From Lutacidiplasma sp049802875 (lineage in GTDB: Archaea; Thermoplasmatota; Thermoplasmata; Lutacidiplasmatales; UBA184), in contig JBARNH010000016.1 in NCBI GenBank assembly GCA_049802875.1, positions 1 through 59,268 of the forward strand: 59,268 nt of DNA, read 5' to 3'. The position numbers were made by a program, and so were the translations under genes. The notes beneath the pieces were generated by a model. That model worked only from the letters and a program-made list of their open reading frames with translations. It made no database searches and had not been told where the DNA came from. Within the stretch, counting starts at the first letter, position 1; each line of letters starts with the position of its first letter. This document shows, piece by piece, positions 34,080 to 42,472 of the stretch.

Positions 34080-35567
34080 ATGGCCGACGGAATCCCGGAG
34101 GGCGGCAAAGGGTCCCTCTTTATCGGAGGCACCTGGCGAGCCCCCTCGAGCGGAAAGTACTCGACGGTCCGAGACCCGTCGACCGGTCGCACCGTGGGCG
34201 AAGCCCCCGTCGCGTCCGCCGACGAGGCGCGGTCGGCGGTCGATGCCGCCGCCGACGCCGAGGACGGGTGGGGGGCCGTTCCGGGACACGAGCGGGCCCG
34301 GATCCTCCGGGCGGCCGCGCAGCGCCTTCGGGCGGACCGCGAGACGATGGCCCGGCTGATCGCCACTGAGGTCGGGAAGCCGATCACGGATGCCCGGGTC
34401 GAGGCCGACCGGGCGGCGGGGGTCTACGAACTGGCCGCGGAGGAGATCCGTCACCTCGGAGGGGAGAGCTACCCGGCCGACGCCTACGAGCGCCCGGCGG
34501 GGAATGAACACCGATTCCTCTTCTCCGTCCGGGAGCCGGTCGGCATCGTGGTCGCCATCGGCCCGTTCAATTTTCCCCTCAACCTCCTCTCGCACAAGGT
34601 CGCACCGGCGCTCGCGGCAGGCAATCCCGTCGTCGCCAAACCGACCAGCGCCGCGCCGTTCACGGCGCTCCGTCTCGCCGAGCACCTCAGCGCGGCCGGG
34701 ATCCCGCCCGGCGTGCTCAACGTCGTCTTGGGCCCGGGCGGGTCGGTCGGGGATGCGTTGGTGGAGCACCCTCGCACCCGGCTCGTGACCTTCACGGGCT
34801 CGACCGAGGTCGGAAAGGCGATCGCCGGAAAGGCCGGTCGCCACGCGAAACGCGTGATCCTCGAGATGGGCGGCCTCGACCCGTTCGTGGTGCTCGACGA
34901 CGCGCCGCTCGACGTAACGGTCGCCGCGGCCGCCCGCAGTATCTTCAGTTACTCGGGGCAGGTCTGCACCGCGTCGAAGCGATTCCTTGTCGAGGCAGGG
35001 ATCGCGGATCGGTTCGCGAAGGGACTCGCCGAGCGAGCGCGCGCGCTCCGGGTCGGCCCCGCGCTCGACGAGACCACCGAGGTCGGACCGCTGATCGACC
35101 CCGCGGCGGTCGCCCGCATGGACACGCTGGTCGAGGACGCGCGCGCGCGTTCCGCCACGGTCCTCGCGGGCGGGAGTCGCCCCGAGGGCCGGTCGGAAGG
35201 AAACTTCTACTCCCCGACCGTGCTCGACGAGGTCCCCGAAGAGGCCCGCGTGTTGCGGGAGGAGCCGTTCGGGCCGCTCGCGCCGATCACCCGGTTCTCC
35301 GACCTCGAGAGCGCTGTCCGGATCGCGAACTCCACTCCGTACGGCCTGCAAGCGGCCGTGTACACTCGCGACATCGCCCGCGGCTTTCGCCTGGCGAAGC
35401 AGATCCGAGCGGGCGGCGTCCACTTGAACGATCCGACGAACCTGCGCTGGGATGCGCTCCCGTTCGGCGGCGTGAAGGAGAGCGGCCTCGGCCGTGAGGG
35501 GTTGCGCTACGCGATGGAAGAGATGACCGAGGTCAAGCTGATCTCGGTGAACTACGCGTCCCCGTGA
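34080..35567 (+). CDS. aldehyde dehydrogenase (succinate-semialdehyde/GapN-like)
   Basis: A 495-residue ALDH. Glu262 in ILEMGGLDP and Cys296 in SYSGQVCTASKR are the catalytic pair; GPFNFPLNLL and KPTSAAPFTA line the cofactor site. The LEMGGLDP and SGQ-CTA spellings resemble archaeal GapN-like and lactaldehyde or succinate-semialdehyde dehydrogenases. Second gene of a two-ALDH operon, convergent with the GABA-type aminotransferase. Together, aminobutyraldehyde to GABA, then transamination, then semialdehyde to succinate would form a consistent route; this assignment is inferred from context. Confidence 0.85.
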   Translation: MADGIPEGGKGSLFIGGTWRAPSSGKYSTVRDPSTGRTVGEAPVASADEARSAVDAAADAEDGWGAVPGHERARILRAAAQRLRADRETMARLIATEVGKPITDARVEADRAAGVYELAAEEIRHLGGESYPADAYERPAGNEHRFLFSVREPVGIVVAIGPFNFPLNLLSHKVAPALAAGNPVVAKPTSAAPFTALRLAEHLSAAGIPPGVLNVVLGPGGSVGDALVEHPRTRLVTFTGSTEVGKAIAGKAGRHAKRVILEMGGLDPFVVLDDAPLDVTVAAAARSIFSYSGQVCTASKRFLVEAGIADRFAKGLAERARALRVGPALDETTEVGPLIDPAAVARMDTLVEDARARSATVLAGGSRPEGRSEGNFYSPTVLDEVPEEARVLREEPFGPLAPITRFSDLESAVRIANSTPYGLQAAVYTRDIARGFRLAKQIRAGGVHLNDPTNLRWDALPFGGVKESGLGREGLRYAMEEMTEVKLISVNYASP

Positions 35568-35571
35568 GCCG

Positions 35572-37077
35572 CTACGACGGTTCGGCGTCCGGAAACGTCC
35601 GACCGGGCACCGGCGGGACAACCGGCCCCGGGATTCCGGGCGACGCCGGGAGGAGTGGCTCCGGCCGGCTGACGCGGCCCGACGGGGCGGGGAGCACGCG
35701 GCGCGCGTGAGGGGAAGCGTCCAGCCCTTCGATCGCGTCCTCGAAGGCGACGAGCCCCCGCTCGAGCAGTTCGTCCTCGACGACGAGAGGGGCCATGAAC
35801 CGGAGCACCTGGTCCCACGACCCGCAGGTGTGCATGAGGACCCCTCGTTGGAACAGTTCGGAGCGCATCGCCTTCGCCCGCTCTCCCCACGCCGCGCGCG
35901 TCGCCGGGTCGTGGACGAACTCGACCCCGACCATGAACCCGCGACCCCGGACGCTCCCAATCGTCGGGTGTCGCTGTCCGATCGCACGGAACCGTTCGAC
36001 GACCGCGGCCCCACGATGGCGCGTGCGTTCGAGGAGGTCACCCTCCCGGAGGACCTTCAGCACCTCGGTCCCGACCGCGAACCCGAGGGGGTTGCCCCGG
36101 AACGTTCCGAGGTGAAATCCCCGCGGGAGCTCCTTGACGAGGTCCGCGCGGTACGCGACCATCGAGAGCGGGATCCCGCCCCCGATCGACTTCGCGATGC
36201 AGAGGAGGTCCGGCGTTACGCCCGAGTGTTCGACCGCCCACATGCGACCCGTCCGGCCGAGTCCGGTCTGCACCTCGTCGGCGATGAGCAGGATGCCGTG
36301 GCGGTCGCAGAACTCCCGCAGCGCCGGGAGGAAGTCGTCGGGGGGGAGGACGTACCCGCCCTCCCCGAGGATCGGTTCGACGAGCACCGACGAGATCTCG
36401 TCGACGCCAGAGTGGGGGTCGTTGACGAGGTGTTCCAAGTAGGCGATCGTCCCGGCCGCGCTCTCGTCCGCGCCGAGCACGGGTCGATAGGGGTCGGGGA
36501 ACGGCACGCGGATGACCGTGCCTCCGCCGAACGATGAGGTCGAGTGGTATCGGCGGCCGCTGGTCAGGCTGACGGCGCCGCCGTGCACTCCGTGGTAGGC
36601 CCCCGAGAAAGCGACGGTGCCGCGCTTCCGCTGGGCAAAATCCGCGAGGCTGACCGCGGTCTCGATCGCGTCGCCGCCGCTGATGCAGAAGATCACCCGG
36701 GCATGGTTGCGGAGGGTCCCGGGCAACGCGCTCTGGAGCCCTTCCAGGAACCGAACGCGGGCCTCGGTCGGGAGCTCGAGGGCGTGCCAGATCGACTTCG
36801 ACTGCGCCTCGAGTGCCGCGACCAGCCGCGGGTGGCGGTGGCCGAGGTTGAGGACCGATATTCCGGCGACCCAATCGATGTACCGATTCCCGTCCACGTC
36901 CTCGATCGTCGAGCCCTGGGCCGCTCGTGGGGCCATAGGGAAGTAGTGCGGATACCCGATCGCGTCGGTCTCCCACCGCGCTTGCTCGGCGAGCAGTTTG
37001 CGGGACTGGGGTCCCGGAGGTGGAACGACGATCCGGGGAGCATCGGGGTAGCTCAGCCAACTCGATCGGTCGGTCAC
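35572..37077 (-). CDS. class III aminotransferase (4-aminobutyrate aminotransferase-like)
   Basis: A 501-residue PLP enzyme. It has IDWVAGISVLNLGHRHP, CISGGDAIETAVSLA, the Asp in LLIADEVQTGLGRTG and Lys in LCIAKSIGGGIPLSM, with TFRGNPL following, all typical of GABA or ornithine aminotransferases. A Pro-rich C-terminal tail of about 50 residues is unusual. The GTG start at 37077 is inferred from the N-terminal fit. It converges with the two-ALDH operon, with only four nucleotides between stops, and lies back-to-back with the Cys-rich mini-protein. Likely removes a terminal amino group from GABA or a similar omega-amino acid. Confidence 0.88.
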   Translation of the reverse strand: MTDRSSWLSYPDAPRIVVPPPGPQSRKLLAEQARWETDAIGYPHYFPMAPRAAQGSTIEDVDGNRYIDWVAGISVLNLGHRHPRLVAALEAQSKSIWHALELPTEARVRFLEGLQSALPGTLRNHARVIFCISGGDAIETAVSLADFAQRKRGTVAFSGAYHGVHGGAVSLTSGRRYHSTSSFGGGTVIRVPFPDPYRPVLGADESAAGTIAYLEHLVNDPHSGVDEISSVLVEPILGEGGYVLPPDDFLPALREFCDRHGILLIADEVQTGLGRTGRMWAVEHSGVTPDLLCIAKSIGGGIPLSMVAYRADLVKELPRGFHLGTFRGNPLGFAVGTEVLKVLREGDLLERTRHRGAAVVERFRAIGQRHPTIGSVRGRGFMVGVEFVHDPATRAAWGERAKAMRSELFQRGVLMHTCGSWDQVLRFMAPLVVEDELLERGLVAFEDAIEGLDASPHARRVLPAPSGRVSRPEPLLPASPGIPGPVVPPVPGRTFPDAEPS

Positions 37078-37160
37078 GCGCCGCTCCGTCCTAGTCCACC
37101 GGGCGTCGCCATATCAATTCTCGGGAGAGACGGGAGGTGCGCCCGTCTCCGGCGGCGACG

Positions 37161-37170
37161 AGATTTATGG
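37161..37170 (+). promoter_or_regulatory. TATA box of the Cys-rich mini-protein gene
   Basis: GATTTATGGG is centred about 27 nt before the ATG at 37193, the distance expected for a leaderless archaeal mRNA. It supports that the mini-protein is expressed. Confidence 0.6.
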
Positions 37171-37192
37171 GCCCGGGAGCATCCGGGCGGGC

Positions 37193-37330
37193 ATGCCGTC
37201 GGCCTCCGCGCCCCCTCCGATCGCCTGCTCGTGCTGCTCGTGTGCGGGTTGCTGTAAGTGCTGCTCGTGCTGCTCGACCGGGCTCGCGTGCTGCGATACT
37301 TGTAATTCGAAATCCCTCGGCGGGCCCTAG
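37193..37330 (+). CDS. 45-residue cysteine-rich mini-protein (13 Cys), novel
   Basis: A short gene of 45 codons. After MPSASAPPPIA, residues 12-37 are half cysteine: Cys12, 14, 15, 17, 20, 21, 23, 24, 26, 27, 33, 34 and 37, with Ser, Gly, Ala and one Lys between. The CC and CxC pattern is like a metallothionein or a cluster scaffold, but matches none I know, and has no His or aromatic residue. A ribosomally made peptide substrate is another possibility. The DNA has tandem TGCTCG units. The TATA box 27 nt upstream argues for real, leaderless expression. The amidohydrolase starts 34 nt after its stop and may be co-transcribed. Confidence 0.65.
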   Translation: MPSASAPPPIACSCCSCAGCCKCCSCCSTGLACCDTCNSKSLGGP

Positions 37331-37364
37331 TCACTCTCCGTCGACTACCTACCGGGGGTCGTCG

Positions 37365-38231
37365 ATGGATCGTGCGCTGCGGGTCGATACCCATCTTCAC
37401 CTGACGCGTTGGTGGCCCGACCTGTCGCTCACCGCCTACCGTGCCGACCTCGATTTCACTCCCCAGGGGCTCGTACGGGAGATGGATGCGAACGGGATCG
37501 ACTTCGGTCTCGTGATCCAGGTCCACGAGTCGCCGACGGCCGAGGAGGCCCTCACCGAAAGCCGATCCCTGAGGGAGCAGAGCCTCGGTCGACTGCGACC
37601 GGTCGTGACGGTCGACCCCACCCGGGAGGAGTCGCGGGTCCGGGAGGCGATCGCTCTCTGGGAGACCGACCCTCACATCGCGGGGATCAAGCTCTTCCCC
37701 GGCTACCTTCCGTTCTATCCGCACGACCCCCGACTCGCCCCGCTGTACGAGTTCGCCCACCGCCGGGGACTTCCCGTCCTTGTCCACCAGGGGGACACTC
37801 TCGACCGGAAGGGGCTCGTGAAGTTCGCCCGGCCGATCGAGCTCGACGAGGTCGCCGTTCGCTACTCCGACGTCCGGTTCGTCCTCTGCCACTTCGGGAA
37901 CCCCTGGGTGGAGGAGGCCGCCGAGGTCGTCTACAAGAACGAGAACGTGTACGCCGACACTTCGGGTCTCCTCGCTCATCCGTCCGCGCCGTACTTTGAG
38001 CGGATGGTCGACCAGTGCCGGCGTCGTCTGCTCCGGGCGGTGATCTCGATCGGTTCGCCCGACCGTATCCTCTACGGGTCGGATTGGCCGCTCGAGGAGC
38101 TCCGCGTCGCGGTCGCCCTGGTCGACGAACTCGAACTCCCCGAGGAGGACCGCGTCAAGATCTTAGGGGCCAACGCGGCGCGCCTCTTCCGGCTCCCCGA
38201 ACGGCCGCGCTCCGCGGCCGGGTCGTCTTAA
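37365..38231 (+). CDS. amidohydrolase family 2 (TIM-barrel metal-dependent hydrolase)
   Basis: A 288-residue protein of the ACMS-decarboxylase/gamma-resorcylase-like amidohydrolase_2 family. Metal-site motifs: VDTHLHL near the N-terminus, VLVHQGD (His), LCHFG (His) and ILYGSDWPLE (Asp). Members decarboxylate or hydrolyse small carbocyclic or lactone substrates. It sits directly behind the Cys-rich mini-protein, possibly on the same mRNA, and 46 nt before an aminotransferase, so its substrate may be linked to amine breakdown. Confidence 0.88.
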   Translation: MDRALRVDTHLHLTRWWPDLSLTAYRADLDFTPQGLVREMDANGIDFGLVIQVHESPTAEEALTESRSLREQSLGRLRPVVTVDPTREESRVREAIALWETDPHIAGIKLFPGYLPFYPHDPRLAPLYEFAHRRGLPVLVHQGDTLDRKGLVKFARPIELDEVAVRYSDVRFVLCHFGNPWVEEAAEVVYKNENVYADTSGLLAHPSAPYFERMVDQCRRRLLRAVISIGSPDRILYGSDWPLEELRVAVALVDELELPEEDRVKILGANAARLFRLPERPRSAAGSS

Positions 38232-38277
38232 CCCCGAGGGGGCTCGGCGGGGCCGTACCCGCGGTACGAGGGAGACG

Positions 38278-39636
38278 ATGGACGGGGAGGAGATCCAGCG
38301 CATCGTTCGCGAGACCAACTACGTGACCTGGCGGCGCCAGGGGGGTTGGAAGCCGCTCGTGGTGGTCCGAGCGGAGGGGTCCCGATTCTGGGACAGCGCC
38401 GGAAAGGAGTATCTCGATCTCTCCTCGCAACTGATCGCGACCAATCTGGGACATGCGAACCCCAAGGTCGTCGAGGCGATTGCCGAGCAGGCCCGAACTC
38501 TCTCCTACGCGGTACCGGGGTTCGCCACCGAACCACGCGCGAGACTGAGCGCGGCGTTGCTCGAGATCCTCCCGAAAGGATTGAACCGGTTCTTCTTCAG
38601 CACCTCGGGAACCGAGGCCAATGAGGCCGCGCTCAAGATCGCCCGGGCGACGACCGGGCGAACCAAAGTGATGGCCCGCTACCGATCGTACCACGGCTCT
38701 ACCGCCGCGTCGATCTCGGTCACCGGAGAGTTCCGGCGGCGTCCGATCGAGCGAGTCCAGCGCGTGCCGGGGACCGTCTTCGCGCCGGACTGTTACTGCT
38801 ATCGCTGTCCGTTCGGTCTCACCTACCCGGACTGCAACGTGGAGTGTGCCGACTACGTCGACTACCAGCTCGATCACGAGGGGGACGTGGCGGCGATGAT
38901 CGTCGAACCCGTCGTGGGGACGAATGGGGTGATCGTTCCCGTGCCGGAGTATCTCTCCCGTATCCGGGAGATCACGCGGAAGCACGACGTTCTCCTCATC
39001 GCCGACGAGGTGATGAGCGCCTGGGGTCGCGTCGGGGAGTGGTTCGCCGTCGACCATTGGAAGGTGACTCCGGATATTCTGACCACGGCGAAGGGGATCA
39101 CCGGCGCTCACATTCCGCTCGGGCTCACCGCGACCACGGCCGCGATCCACGACACGTTTGCGGAGTCGTACTTCCCGCACGGGCACACTTACGAAGCGCA
39201 CCCGCTGACGCTCGCTCCCGCGGTCGCCGCGATCGAGGAGTATCGCCGCCTCCATCTCCTCGAAAAGTCGCGGAGGGACGGGGAGTATCTCCTCTCTCGA
39301 CTGCGCGAGATCCAGGAACGCCACCGGTCGGTGGGGGAGGTCCGTGGGCTCGGACTGTTCGCCGCCGTCGAACTCGTGAAGAACCGCGCGACGAAGGCCC
39401 CGTTCAACTCCGATGACGACAAGCTCGCGGGCCGCCCGCTCGTCTCCGACCAGGTCGCCGCGGCGATGATGAAGGACGGGGTCTACTGCGTCAGTTGGGT
39501 CTCGCACCTCATCGTCGCCCCGCCCCTCATCGTCACACGCGAGGAACTGGACCACGGTCTCGAGGTCCTGGACCGCGCGCTCCGCGTCGCGGACGCGCTG
39601 GCCGACCCGATCGAGCGTGGAGCCGTTCTGGCGTAA
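38278..39636 (+). CDS. class III aminotransferase (taurine/beta-alanine:pyruvate type)
   Basis: A 452-residue PLP enzyme. Motifs: YLDLSSQLIATNLGHANPKV, FFSTSGTEANEAALKIAR, the Asp in LLIADEVMSAWGRVGEW and the Lys in LTTAKGITGAHIPLG. Spelling around the Lys is typical of taurine-pyruvate and omega-amino-acid-pyruvate aminotransferases. A Cys-rich insertion, DCYCYRCPFGLTYPDC (about residues 164-180), resembles the zinc- or redox-type loop of some archaeal relatives. It likely makes malonate semialdehyde or a similar aldehyde, which the MmsA-type enzyme nearby could process. Confidence 0.88.
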   Translation: MDGEEIQRIVRETNYVTWRRQGGWKPLVVVRAEGSRFWDSAGKEYLDLSSQLIATNLGHANPKVVEAIAEQARTLSYAVPGFATEPRARLSAALLEILPKGLNRFFFSTSGTEANEAALKIARATTGRTKVMARYRSYHGSTAASISVTGEFRRRPIERVQRVPGTVFAPDCYCYRCPFGLTYPDCNVECADYVDYQLDHEGDVAAMIVEPVVGTNGVIVPVPEYLSRIREITRKHDVLLIADEVMSAWGRVGEWFAVDHWKVTPDILTTAKGITGAHIPLGLTATTAAIHDTFAESYFPHGHTYEAHPLTLAPAVAAIEEYRRLHLLEKSRRDGEYLLSRLREIQERHRSVGEVRGLGLFAAVELVKNRATKAPFNSDDDKLAGRPLVSDQVAAAMMKDGVYCVSWVSHLIVAPPLIVTREELDHGLEVLDRALRVADALADPIERGAVLA

Positions 39637-39679
39637 CGGTCTCGGAAGGGCCGAACAGGCGCCCCAGCGCTCCGCGGGC

Positions 39680-40759
39680 TCACACCGCGGCGCGCGGTCT
39701 GTCGGCACGGGGTCGGTACGACTGGATCGACCAGAGGATGGCGCCGGCGAGCATCGCGAGCGCACCCCCGAGGACGGTGTCGAGTACCCTCGTCTCCGCG
39801 AGCACCAGCCCTCCGGGGTAGGCGAGGTTGATGAGGAGGATGACGAACACGGTGAGCGCCACGGAGTAGAGAGTGTAGTTGGCCGAGACCATCAGCAAGG
39901 TGACGAAGACGGACCCCACCATCAACAGACCCTGAAGCGGTGGCTCGGAGACCCCCCAAGTGAGGACCACCGCGAGGGTGGCTCCGACGACGGTCCCGGT
40001 CATGCGCGCGGCTCCCGCCGTGAACGTCTGACCGAAGTGCGCCCGCAGGACGACAACGACGGTGAGCATGACCCAGTAGTCCCTCGCGAGGCCAAGCCCG
40101 AGCGCCAGGGCGAACCCCGTCGCAGCGACCACTCCCACGGCGACGGCGTGCGCCCACCCCCGGTGCGAACGCGGGGCGGGTCTGGGAGTGACGGACGTAG
40201 CGGCACTGAGCGGCGCTGCGGGCGACGGACCAATCCGCCGGAGGACCGCCATGTGGATCGCGAAGCCGGCGAGGGCGAGCGCCCCGCCGACGAGCACGAA
40301 CTCCACCCGGCCCGCCGCCTCCGCAACCGAAGCCCCGGGGAAGCCGACGCCCATGACGAACAGGGCCGATACGGTGAGCAGCAGCGAGCCAGGGCGGGGG
40401 ATCCGGTCGACGAGGGAGGCGACGACCAATCCGATGGCGATCAGCGGGAACTCGACCCATCCCAGGGTTCCGACGAGCGTGCCCAGCCCGATGGCGCCGG
40501 CGTTCAGCCCGACACCCCACAAGCTCCGGACTAGCCGGTCGTTCGCTGTCCCGACGAACTGCAACAAGAGGACGTTGAAGCATCCGAGCGCCACGAACAC
40601 CCCGGTTTGCGCGAACCCGGTGGCGACGGCGGCAAGTACGGGTATCGCGAGGATCGCCGCCGACCGGGTCGACGCGACCCAGTCGATCGTTGGCCGGTCG
40701 ATTTGGGTCAGCCCACCGATCCATGCCGAGCCGGACGTGGGCAGGTCGTGGGCGCTCAT
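39680..40759 (-). CDS. FUSC-family inner membrane protein (aromatic acid exporter-like)
   Basis: A 359-residue membrane protein with about 10 TM helices in two similar halves joined by a polar loop (about residues 185-205). The second half has DYWVMLTVVVVLRAHFGQTFTAGAARMTGTVVGA, the characteristic motif of the FUSC/ArAE family. In bacteria this family exports aromatic acids. It is probably a single-gene unit or follows the MmsA-type gene on the same strand after about 95 nt. Substrate unknown. Confidence 0.82.
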   Translation of the reverse strand: MSAHDLPTSGSAWIGGLTQIDRPTIDWVASTRSAAILAIPVLAAVATGFAQTGVFVALGCFNVLLLQFVGTANDRLVRSLWGVGLNAGAIGLGTLVGTLGWVEFPLIAIGLVVASLVDRIPRPGSLLLTVSALFVMGVGFPGASVAEAAGRVEFVLVGGALALAGFAIHMAVLRRIGPSPAAPLSAATSVTPRPAPRSHRGWAHAVAVGVVAATGFALALGLGLARDYWVMLTVVVVLRAHFGQTFTAGAARMTGTVVGATLAVVLTWGVSEPPLQGLLMVGSVFVTLLMVSANYTLYSVALTVFVILLINLAYPGGLVLAETRVLDTVLGGALAMLAGAILWSIQSYRPRADRPRAAV

Positions 40760-40855
40760 CCACCGAGGCCTCCCGCCCGCATCGTCTTCCGGGGAGGGCA
40801 GGGACGGGAAGTACTCACCGCCCGGGAGGTGTTGGCCCAGGGGCGACGCGCCGCT

Positions 40856-42304
40856 TCAGAACCAGCGGCTCGTGACGACCTTCTTGTGGGTATAGAAATC
40901 GATCGCATCACGGCCGGTCACGTGCAGGTCCCCGTAGAACGACCCCTTCCAGCCGACGAACGGGAAGTAGGCGGCGGGCGCCGGTACCCCGATGTTGACC
41001 CCGACCATCCCGGCCTCGATCCGGCGGGAGAATTCGCGCGCCGCCTTCCCGTCCCGCGTGAAGATCGCCGCGGCGTTGCCGAATCGCGATTGGTTCGCGA
41101 CGAGGATCGCCTCGTCGAGCGACGCCACTCGAACGACCGAAAGAACCGGGCCGAAGATCTCCTCCTGAGCGATCGCCATGTCGGGACGGACGCGGTCGAA
41201 CAGCACCGGGGCAACGTAGTAACCGTCCGCCGTCGAAGGAGTGACGCCGCGGGCGGCGACCATCGCGCCCCCCGCTTCCCCCTCGGCAATCCACTTCAGG
41301 ATGCGGGCGCGGTGGTCGGCCCGGATGACGGGACCGACCTCGGTGGGGGCCGCTCCGGCCGGTCCGACGGAGAGGGAGCGAACGGCGTCCGCGAGCCGGG
41401 CGACGAGGGAGTCGCCGACGGGGTCGACCGCGAGGACGACGCTTCCCGCAAGGCAGCGCTCCCCGGATTGCCCGAACGCGCTCGAGACGATCGCCGGCAC
41501 CGACCGCTCGAGGTCGGCATCCGGTAGGACGACGAGATGGTTCTTCGCGCCGGCGAGCGCTTGGACCCGTTTTCCGTACGCCGCGGCCGTGGCGTACACA
41601 TGGCGAGCGGTCGGAGCCGAACCGACGAACGAAACCGCGTCGACGAGCGGATGCGCCAGGAGCGCGTCGACCGCCGCCGAGTCCCCGTGGACCAGGTTGA
41701 ACGTCCCCGGGGGGAACCCCGCGTCCGCCACGAGACGGGCGACGATCGCGGCCGAAAGCGGAACCCGTTCGGACGGTTTGAGGATGAACGAGTTCCCGCA
41801 GACGAGCGCCAGGGGCGCCATCCACAGCGGGATCATGACGGGAAAGTTGAACGGGGTGATCCCGACGACCACCCCGAGCGGTTGCCGGAGCATGGTCGTG
41901 TCCACTCCCAAACTGACATCTTGGAGGTACGACCCCTGCAGGGTCGTGGGCGCCGACGCGGCGAACTCCGTCGCCTCGATCCCCCGGCGCACCGAGCCTT
42001 TCGCCTCGTCGTTGGTCTTCCCGTTCTCGCGAACCACGCTCCGCACGAGCTCATCGAAGTGGGACTCGAGGAGCCGACCGAGCCTGAGAACGCGGCGGGC
42101 GCGATCCGCCACCGGGACCTCCCGCCAGGCAGGAAACGCGGCCCGGGCCGCGGTGACCGCCGCGTCGACGTCCGACGCGTTCGAGCGGGGGACCCGGGCG
42201 ATCAGCCTACCGGTCGAAGGGTCCGGGACGTCGAGGAGCCCGAGAGTGTCCGGTCGCACCCAGGCCCCCCCGACGTAATTTTCCAGGACCAACTCTCCGG
42301 CCAT
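40856..42304 (-). CDS. mmsA: methylmalonate/malonate-semialdehyde dehydrogenase (acylating)
   Basis: A 482-residue CoA-dependent ALDH. Catalytic Cys284 lies in AFGQSGERCLAGS. The normal general-base Glu is absent, replaced in ALAGAKNH, as is usual in this subfamily. The C-terminus has FVGWKGSFYGDLH and KKVVTSRWF, the diagnostic end of MmsA. It converts methylmalonate or malonate semialdehyde plus CoA to propionyl- or acetyl-CoA, the last step of valine, thymine or beta-alanine breakdown. It is divergent from a HemL-like aminotransferase, a common pairing for beta-amino acids. Confidence 0.93.
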   Translation of the reverse strand: MAGELVLENYVGGAWVRPDTLGLLDVPDPSTGRLIARVPRSNASDVDAAVTAARAAFPAWREVPVADRARRVLRLGRLLESHFDELVRSVVRENGKTNDEAKGSVRRGIEATEFAASAPTTLQGSYLQDVSLGVDTTMLRQPLGVVVGITPFNFPVMIPLWMAPLALVCGNSFILKPSERVPLSAAIVARLVADAGFPPGTFNLVHGDSAAVDALLAHPLVDAVSFVGSAPTARHVYATAAAYGKRVQALAGAKNHLVVLPDADLERSVPAIVSSAFGQSGERCLAGSVVLAVDPVGDSLVARLADAVRSLSVGPAGAAPTEVGPVIRADHRARILKWIAEGEAGGAMVAARGVTPSTADGYYVAPVLFDRVRPDMAIAQEEIFGPVLSVVRVASLDEAILVANQSRFGNAAAIFTRDGKAAREFSRRIEAGMVGVNIGVPAPAAYFPFVGWKGSFYGDLHVTGRDAIDFYTHKKVVTSRWF

Positions 42305-42472
42305 CCGCGTCCCGTCCCGGCCCCCGGAGCCCTGCCGGGTAATGACGGTCGCGGAGGGGAGTCCGGCACCTGCCGGACTTCGGTCCCCCTCGGTGGTCCT
42401 TTAGTAACCCGTGCCGCTCCGAAGCCCGCCGGTCCGGGAGGAGGCTCCGGGGCCTTCACGGGAGATGGGATT

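Noticed and set aside
32790..36041. An open frame of over 1,000 codons on the minus strand
   Set aside because: It runs antisense through two clear aldehyde dehydrogenases and into the aminotransferase; composition is typical of antisense frames in GC-rich DNA.
37200..37320. The TGCTCG repeats as a CRISPR or regulatory repeat array
   Set aside because: Units are short, irregular and in frame with the Cys codons of a small gene with a well-placed promoter.
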